Notes under the pieces: generated by a model | Databases searched by the model: none | What the model was told of the DNA's origin: nothing | The model's input: the letters and a program-made list of their open reading frames with translations, nothing else | Origin: Platerodrilus igneus | Taxonomy: Eukaryota > Arthropoda > Insecta > Coleoptera > Lycidae | Direction of reading: 5' to 3' | Length of the DNA: 64,000 nucleotides | Assembly (NCBI GenBank): GCA_036346225.1 | Contig: JARFIW010000966.1 | Coordinates: 434,001-498,000, forward strand | Shown here: positions 48,001 through 57,000 of the stretch, one piece after another | Layout: the number at the start of each line of letters is the position of its first letter | Position numbering within the stretch: the first letter of the stretch is position 1 | Translations under genes and position numbers: made by a program

Positions 48001-51000
48001 CTTAAATTAGTGTGAATAAAAAGTGGAAAACCCTTCAGCTGTGCTCCAACTAGAGTTTCTTCACTTGGATTAATAAAACCAATTATTCCGACCATATACT
48101 CTCGGCAATATTTATCTAATAGTTCCCTATTCCAATTGTCCATTTGAAGATACTTATTAAAATTTTCAAATACAATAACACCATATCTGCCCTTATCAAG
48201 ATTAGTTAAAACTGGTAAGCTTTTCCCTGATACTTCTACTTTGTACCTACAACAAAAATCACATTTAATGTATTTGTTTAAAAACAATAATAAAAGTGAT
48301 GTAGGCATGTATATAAATATAACGATGTAACAGCTCAAATGATGTTGATGCTATGGAAATCTGCTGAAAGCTGTTTGATTTATACAGCAAAGCTATTTAT
48401 TTGAAGAATTTATTACCAGTCAACTCCTTTCTTGCACCATATTCCATCAGAACTAGCAGGAATACTTGCTTCACACTCTGTGTCTAAAATGACCCTGACA
48501 TACCTATAAGAATATGTTCAAACTTATTAAACATTAAACTTGGTAGTACAATAGACGCAATATTGCTAACATTTCTGTTAATTAGTTAGTCTTCAATATT
48601 TACATTATCGTGAATTTTACTGAACATTATTAAAAACAATTAGTATCCAAATTTAAGTATCTATGTAGGTTTATACTAATATATACAGATACTGCTTCTA
48701 AAGTTACGTTTAATGTAAATTGAATTTTGTATGAATAATACATCACTGGCGAATTTTCTCTATATTCCCAAAACACAACACCAATAAACTTTCCTTCGGG
48801 CAAGGTTTGTTTAACCTTCGCCAGTTGTTGGGCGAATTCGTATGCATCCATTGCTTCGAATATTGTTTTATATCAACGTTCATAAACTAAAGCCATGTTT
48901 TGTCTCCTGTTACAATTTTTCTCAAAAAAAAAACAACTTTTTATTCATCACTATAGTACTGCAAAAATGTTAATACAGTAATCATTTGCCGCAACACGCG
49001 GATGTCTGTGAACCATTTGTGAATGTGTCATATACAAAATTTGGGGCAGCCTAGTTGTATTGTATCATATAAAGTGCTCACTGAGAAAATTCAAAAGAAT
49101 CAGCAAACAACTCAATGTTATCTGTCACTACTGGCAGGCAACTCCGTATAGTTGGCATGCGTGTGACTATTATGCCCAAGGTCCCAGATTCGAATCCTGA
49201 CACAGTACACTTGAAAAATGTTAGGTAAGCATTTTTCACAAAAATATGCTCTCATTCGAATAAAAGATAAAATGTAGGTCTCGTGGGTGAGAGTTGTCAC
49301 GCATATTAAAGATCCCCTCCTTGCTTGGAACGGCAAGAGTTTGGCAAAATTCAAAATTTCCAGGTAAAAAAACTCGCTTCCTAGTCAATGTAGTGCCTTT
49401 GGGTAGAGCATTGAAAAATCAAATGTAGTGTCACTATTGACATTCTTCCTTAATCTCCCTTATCATGGACATCGTTCGTCTTTCCCAAAAAATTCTACAC
49501 AATTTTCACACTGCTCTATTACTAATAATTTTCCCCCATACAGAGAATCAATCTTTGATAAATTTCAGCTATAGCATTGACTTCAAATTGGCAAAAATGG
49601 AACACAGAGCAAATTTCGCTTGTGCCAGGAGCTTTAAGTGTACCGGTCATGATAAAGCAATGCACACATTAAAACTCCTCGTAATAAACGGGAGATACTG
49701 GCAGAAAAAATCAGTGATCTGAATCAGTAGCCTATAATGCAATTTAAGAAAAAAAAGATTCATACAGTGATCATAGATCATATTTTTACAAAAGAGCATA
49801 ATAATATTTATCATCATCATTACGTCAACAGCCCTGGAACTGGTTAGACATATACATCGATTGTTTATTATTCTTAGCTAACCTACACATATCCCTAAAA
49901 CTCACCGCCTACATCTTACGCTCTCTGTGTGCAATAGTCTAATCTAGGTCTACATAATGTTTATACAAATTAATTATTTTCAAAATACAGTAAGTCAGTT
50001 GTGATCAGTGGTGCAATTATGGTGACTAAGAGGGCTAACGTGCCCCCCTCCAGGAGTCCAATCTTATTTAAAAAAAATCACTTTAAAAATATAAAACCGC
50101 ATTTTGAAACAAAGTCACTGATAAGCAGGGATGGCCTAAGAACGAATTGGCATTCTATTCAAGTTAAGAATTTACCGACATTTTTAACTTTACTAAAATG
50201 AAATGCAAATAATTTTGTTTTACCACTAAATTTAATAGTACTATTAATTCAAAGTCATTGTCTTTTAACACGTTGCTGGTTAAGTAACATGTGTAAAACT
50301 GGTACTCAAGGTCTCCCTACTCTCACTCTCGATCTAGAAGCAGGTACATAATACCTTACACATTATTAACCGATTGTATGTTTAATGTTTTGTCAGTAAA
50401 GATATACCATAAGAGTACAAGTTACAAAGTACATACAGTACGATATCGCCCTAGAATTTTGATTTTGTATCTTTTTCGTAAGACAAGTTGTTCAGAAGCA
50501 TCTGAAAACCATAAGTTATTAAAATCGCCGTCTTTCAAAAGCACTGCGATGTGCCTTATATACCAAGTGATGATTTTTATTAATTCCAGTTTTTTAATTT
50601 TTACAGAAGTCCTGCAACAATTTCTGATAATGCTTCACTAGAAAATATGACGGGCGGTCGCTCAGAGTCGGACGCTGATTACCAAGTGTCAAACCCATCG
50701 TTCAGTGACATGGTGTTACGTTCATTTTCGGAAATAATTGGTTAGTTTATGTACAATAATTTTTAACTCAAACCCCTTTCAGTGTTTAAAATTGTATTGT
50801 AATTAATAATAAATATCCTATATATTTTATTTGATAAATCTTTCTGCTCATTCAAAATAAATATCCTTTCTAAGAATTCCTTAATGTGGAATTTACACCA
50901 TAATTAGATAGGCGAGAACGTCTTTCCAAGTATCCCATAATTAGTGCTTATGTGTTTTCCCTTTGAAAAAATTCATCAAATATAGCTACATATTCTTTCA

Positions 51001-54000
51001 ATAAATTCAGGTTTTCCTGTTTTATTTCCTTAACAACAAGATTACTTTGAGCTCTGTGCTTTAGCTAAACAAATTTAATATTCACTTTCTGTTTGAATAG
51101 CAACACGAAAACATCGGTCCTGTTTTGCTTCGTTTCGTTTTTCGTTATTCGAATTTCTGGCATGCATTATAGCGTGGTGCGTATTTAGGGTTTATAAAAC
51201 GGTACTTTTAGGCTTCAATAAATTAATTTATTGTTCGTAATTATTCTACTTCCTGCGGGGGACACGCTAATCCCTTGACTTGTCGCTTCTTCTTGTAATG
51301 GGAGGCCAAACGCGTACTTCCTGGGCATAGGCCTACCTACTCGCTGACGTGGACCAGCTACTAACTCTCAAACCCTTCTTAATCTTCTTTGGGAATGATT
51401 TTAAAAACCATGAGTGGTTTAATTCACAAAGAAGATTAAAAAGAATGCTAAACAAACCACAACAAACATACAGGAAGTATTAACTCAACCCCGACGTCAG
51501 CAACTCGAAGGTGTTTTTTGTTTTCTCTCGCTACTTACTTTGGAACCAGAACGCCTGGAATTATACCATTCAAGTATCAGGCATTTCCAAATTTAATTCT
51601 TATATACGAAAATTATTCCATTTCGAATGGACCTGCACCTTGACGAAGTTCTAAATTAATAGAACAGGTGAAATGGCTTGCGTGTTCTAATGAGCAAAAG
51701 AGCCAAACTACAGGTCCAACCAAAGTAGTAGGGTCGTTAGTGAGGAACCAGACTAAGACAGGTCCCCGAAAGAGGGCAGCGGCTCTTTCGGCACTTAGAT
51801 TGGTAGAGACCATAGGAGTCGGTATGGCAGTCTAAGACACCTACCGCGATGTGGAAGGCAACGGGAAACCACCACATTATCTCCCAAGTACACAGTGTAC
51901 TTAAATTGTAATAAACATGATGGCATTCTCTGGGGTAAAAAATTCCTGAGTTAAAATAGTCCCCCATTCGGATCTCCGGGAGGGGACTACTTCGGAGGAT
52001 GCGATCGGAAAGAGAGTCGGAAACATTCTGCGAGTTGGAGCATGGAATGTTAGAAGTATGAAGCAAGTAGGTAAGCTAGAGAATCTAAAAATCGAAATGA
52101 ATAGGTTATCACTAGACATAGTAGGGGTTAGCGAAGTTCGGTGGCCAGAGGCGGGGGATTTTTGGAGTGGAGACTTCATGGTAATTCATACAGGAGCAGA
52201 GGAACGAAATTTGGGTGTGGGGATAGTTATGCGGAAAAAGATAGGATACTGCGTAGAAAATTACTTACAAAAGAATGAAAGAGTACTCATGGTTAGATTA
52301 GAATCTAAATCGGCAAACACGGTAATAATACAAGTATACATGCCCACCTCTAGCTACAGTGACGAAGAGGTAGAAGCCATCTACAAAGATATCGAAGACA
52401 TATTAAGATACGTAAAAGGACAGGAAAATTTAATAATTACGGGGGATTTTAATGCCGTGGTAGGTGAGGGTAGGGAAGGAGCGGTAGTGGGTTTATTTGG
52501 TTTAGGCACGAGAAACGACAGGGGAAATAGGCTGGTAGAATTTTGTGACAAGAACAATTTAATTATCACAAACACATTATTTCAACATCATGCTAGAAGA
52601 CGATATACGTGGAAGATGCCAGGAGATATAGGAAGATATCAAATAGATTACATTCTTGTTAGACAACGGTTTAGGAACCAAGTAAAAGACTGTAGAAGCT
52701 ACCCAGAGGCAGATATAGATACTGACCACAACATCGTAATTATGAAGCCCACACTTAAATTTAAGAATATGAAAAAAAGGAGCAGAAAAAGGCACTTGGA
52801 CTTAGAGAAACTAAAAGATAAAGATATTCAAGAAAGATTCGAAAAAAAGTCAAATGAATTGCTCAAAGACATCGGGAAAATATCTGATACTAAGGAAGTA
52901 GAAACAGAATGGAATAACATTAAATCTAGCCTAGACATGGCGGCCAGAGATATTCTGGGCTATACACAAAAAGAAAATAAGAAACCATGGATAACAAAGG
53001 ATATCCTGAATTTAATAGAAGAAAGACGAAAATACAAAAATAAATCAGACAAAACAGGAAAACAGAGATACAAAACCATAAAATGGGAAATTATTCGAAA
53101 ATGCAGGAAAGCTAAAGAACAATGGATTGATGAAAAGTGCAAAGAGGTACAAACAAAGATGGAAATAGGAAAGACAGACGAAGCATACAAATTAATTAGA
53201 ATGAATTTTAGTGATATAAAACCGTATAGCAAAAATATAAGGGACGACAAGGAAACGTCATCATAGAAAACGGAGAAAGTGGGTAGATGGCAAGAATATA
53301 TAGGAATTTATATGCAGGAGAGGAACTAACTGCATTAGAACAGGAATCAGACATTGAAAATGACGACTTGGGATATCCTATACTTAGAGACGAGTTTGAA
53401 TTAGCATTAAAGAGTCTGAAAAATGGTAAGGCGCCGGGTACAGATAAGGTGCAAGCTGAAACTCTAAAAGCAGCTGCACAAGCAGTAACAGAACGACTCT
53501 TCCAACTTGTAAGCTATATGTATGAGACAGGCGAGATACCCAAAGATTTCAAACGTAGCATCATAGTAACTATACCAAAAAAGAAAGGTGCGGATAGATG
53601 TGAAAATTTTCGAACAATAAGTTTGACAGCATACGTGTCAAAAATATTAACTAGAATTGTGCAAATACGAATGGAAAAACGGGCGGAAGAAATACTAGGA
53701 GAAGACCAATTTGGGTTTAGGCGAAACAGGGGAACACGGGAGGCTATTTTAGCTCTGAGAGTAATAATGGAGAAAACAATAGAAAAAGAGGAAAGCGTAG
53801 GTATAGGGTTTGTAGATCTGAAAAATGCATTCGACAATGTAAAATGGAAAAAAATGTTTGAAATACTCAAAAAGATTGGAATGAGTTATAGGGATAGACG
53901 AATAGTACATAGCTTATACAAAGAGCAAACAGCAGTAATAGAATTAGAGCAGGAACGTAGAGAAGTAAACATTAGGAAAGGGGTGAGACAGGGATGTGCC

Positions 54001-57000
54001 CTATCCCCATTGATTTTTAACTTGTACATAGAAGAGGCAATGAATACTGTCACATGCAGGAAGACATTTGGAATTACTATGCAAGGACAAAAAATTGATA
54101 TGCTTAGATTTGCAGATGATATAGCAGTATTAGCGTCTAGCAAGGAAGAGTTAGAAGCTGCTCTTAATGAAATGGAAACGGTTCTAACAGAGAGATACGG
54201 TATGAAAATTAACAAAATTAAAACTAAAGTTTTAGTACGCAAAGGTGGGGAAAATAAATCAAAAACAAGAATACAAGTATGTAACACGAACTTACAAGAG
54301 GTTAAGGATTTTTGCTACCTAGGAAGCCAAATAACGCAAGACGGAAAAAGCACAAAAGATATAAAACAAAGATTAGCACAAGGTCGTGCTACATTTAACA
54401 AGAAAAAGCAACTACTGTGCTCAAAGACCAGAAACATAGAAACAAGGAAAAGATTGCTTAAAACATATGTGTGGAGCACAGCACTGTACGGCTGTGAAGC
54501 CTGGACAGTAGGAGAAGCGGACAAGAAAAAGATAGAAGCCTTTGAAATGTGGTGCTACAGATGTACGATGAAGATATCATGGACATACAAAATTAAGGAC
54601 GAAGAGGTACTAAAAATGGTAGGGGAAGAAAGAAATATGTGGAAAACGGTAAAAAATAGGAGAGATAGGATGATAGGCCACCTACTACAGCATGAGGGAA
54701 TAGTGCGGAATATATTAGAAGCAGAGATAAGAAAAAAGAGAAGAAGAGGCAGACCTAGGTTAAACTACTGCACACAGATAGTAAAAGATGTAGGCTGTAG
54801 GGGTTTCAGGGAGATGTGTAGGCTAGCCCAGAATAGAAATCAATGGAGGTACGCATCCAACCAATCCCCAGATGGATAAACTAATGACGAAAAGATAATT
54901 GTGCTTAAACATGATGATTATTATAAGTAACTACAAGAATTGGTTGGGCAATATTCTCGAATATTGTTAAGTGTGTTAAAGGATTTACTGGAAAACCATT
55001 ATTTCGACAAATGTCTACGTGTTGGGGGATCTTGGTAGCCACAGGTTGCTTAACCTCCTTCACTGAATCTCGGTAAAATAGAGAATAAAATTAGAAAACA
55101 ATTGAAGGGGAACGAGCTGAATACGCATGCTGTGTAAGAATTTAAGGGAACTATGTAGGCTAGCTCAGAATATAAATAAGTGCAGGTACGTGTCCAACCA
55201 GTTTTGAGACGGAAAACCTAATGACGAAAAAATAAGCACAGATAAATCTGACGATTAGTATAAACAACTAGTTGTTGGTTGCAAAATATCTCCAACTAAT
55301 GTTGGCTGTGCGAAAAGATAAATTGGAAAATATATTAAATCTCTAAATAGTTAAGTGTTGGGGGAACTTGGCAGCCACAGGTTGCTTACCTCCCTTCACA
55401 ACCACTAAAGGTCGGAGAAATAGGACATATAACTGTGAAACAATAGAAGGTGATTGAACTGCATCTAGCAAGAAACAACAGTGCCTACGACGAAAGGCAA
55501 TTAACATAGAACAAGAAGAAAATTGTTGAAAGCATATGTGTGGAGCAAAGCACAGTATGCCTATGAAATACGAGCAGTCTGAAACGCAGACAGAAAAACG
55601 GTAGCAGCCTTTTGAAATGCTGTGCTTCAGATGTATGAGGACGATAGCATGGACAGACAAAGATAATAACAAATAAGTTATAGAAATAGTAGGAGAACAA
55701 GGATATCTGGGGAAAAAGAGAAATAGAAGGGCGGAATATGTTCTAAGGCATTTTGGGGAATAGTATGGGATATATTACAAGCAGAGATAGGAAAAAAGAC
55801 GTAGATGTAGACCTAGATGAGATAGTTATAGATGCAAACTGTGCAAATTTCAGGGAAATCTGTAGGTTAGTTCAGAATAGGAAACAATGATGGTACGCGT
55901 CTAACCAGTTCTAGGACTGAAGACCTAATGATGATGTTATGTTTGGTTGGCCAAACTATGCCCCAAGAAAAGATGTGGAGATATTAGAGTTCTACCAAAG
56001 AAAGGAAGAGATATCTATCGAGCAAGGAGTGCTAATGTGAGAGTATAAAGTAGTTATACGTGCTAAATTGCGGTTTTATGTTTTAAATGAGTTACACAAC
56101 AGCCATCTAGGTATAATTAAAATAAAGTCCGTGGCAATATCCTATGTTTGGTGGTCAAACATTGACCATGATATTGAGAATATGAGTAATAGTTGTTCAG
56201 CATGCTTACTGGAACGTGCAAACCCTGCAAAAAGTTTATTGCGCCATTGGCACTATCCTAGTAAGCCCTGGGAACGACTTTACCTAGATTACCTAGGCCC
56301 CTTTAAAGGCAAAATGTATTTAATCATAGTTGATGCGCTTTCGAAATGGTTAGAAGTTTTCGAGATTAGTTCAATTTTGACAAAGCAAGCCATTTTACAT
56401 TTAAGAGAGCTCTTTGCCCGGTTTGGTTTACCTGTTTTGGTTCACTCCGATAACGGATCTCCATTTAATTCTATTGAATTCACATTTTTAAATAACACTG
56501 GGATCAGACATATGCGCCATACCACCCTAAATCTAACGGGCAGGCTGAGAATTCAGTAAAATATGCCAAAGCAAAGCTAAGATGTGCTATTAGAAATAAT
56601 GTTGACGTATTCGTTACATTAAGTCGAATCCTGTTTGATTACAGAGATTCTGTATATTCAACCACTAATGAAACACCTGCAAAACTAATGTTTAATAGGC
56701 TTTTGCAAACCAGATTAGATTTGTTGAGACCAGATGTATCTAGTTTTGTAGAAAATAAACAACTATCACAGAAACAATATGCTGGTGGTAGTAAAACTAG
56801 ACAGTTATATCCTAATCAGTCGGTAATCATCCGAGACTATCGATCTACTGATAGATGAATTGCAGGATCTGTAGTAAAACAGATTAGCTCTATAATGTAT
56901 ACAGTAAGATTAAAATCAGGTGTCGAGTGGAAACGACACATTGATCAACTGATAGGAGTGGAGACTGAGCCTACTGCTATATCAAATCAGAACACAGTGG

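Larger units (their letters stand above)
51640..54950 (+). mobile_element. Nearly full-length RTE-like LINE
   Basis: A continuous non-LTR retrotransposon. 51640-51950 is a GC-richer 5' region containing the phrase GGCAACGGGAAACCACCACA. The endonuclease and RT frames follow (52058-53266 and 53287-54879), then a short 3' UTR with CTAATGACGAAAAGATAATT. The two frames were one: only a 1-nt loss near 53250 and one TAG at 53284 separate them. This low damage marks it as the youngest LINE in the window. It lies in sfl intron 2, antisense to sfl. Exact termini and target duplications were not resolved; two more 3' ends of the same family follow. Confidence 0.9.

Noticed and set aside
48630..48851. 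73-codon - strand frame starting MDAYEFAQQ
   Set aside because: Its first part is out of frame; adjacent frames show it is a mariner transposase relic rather than a host exon.
52381..54524. Several - strand open frames of 60-130 codons
   Set aside because: They lie antisense to the LINE endonuclease/RT frames and have no independent support.
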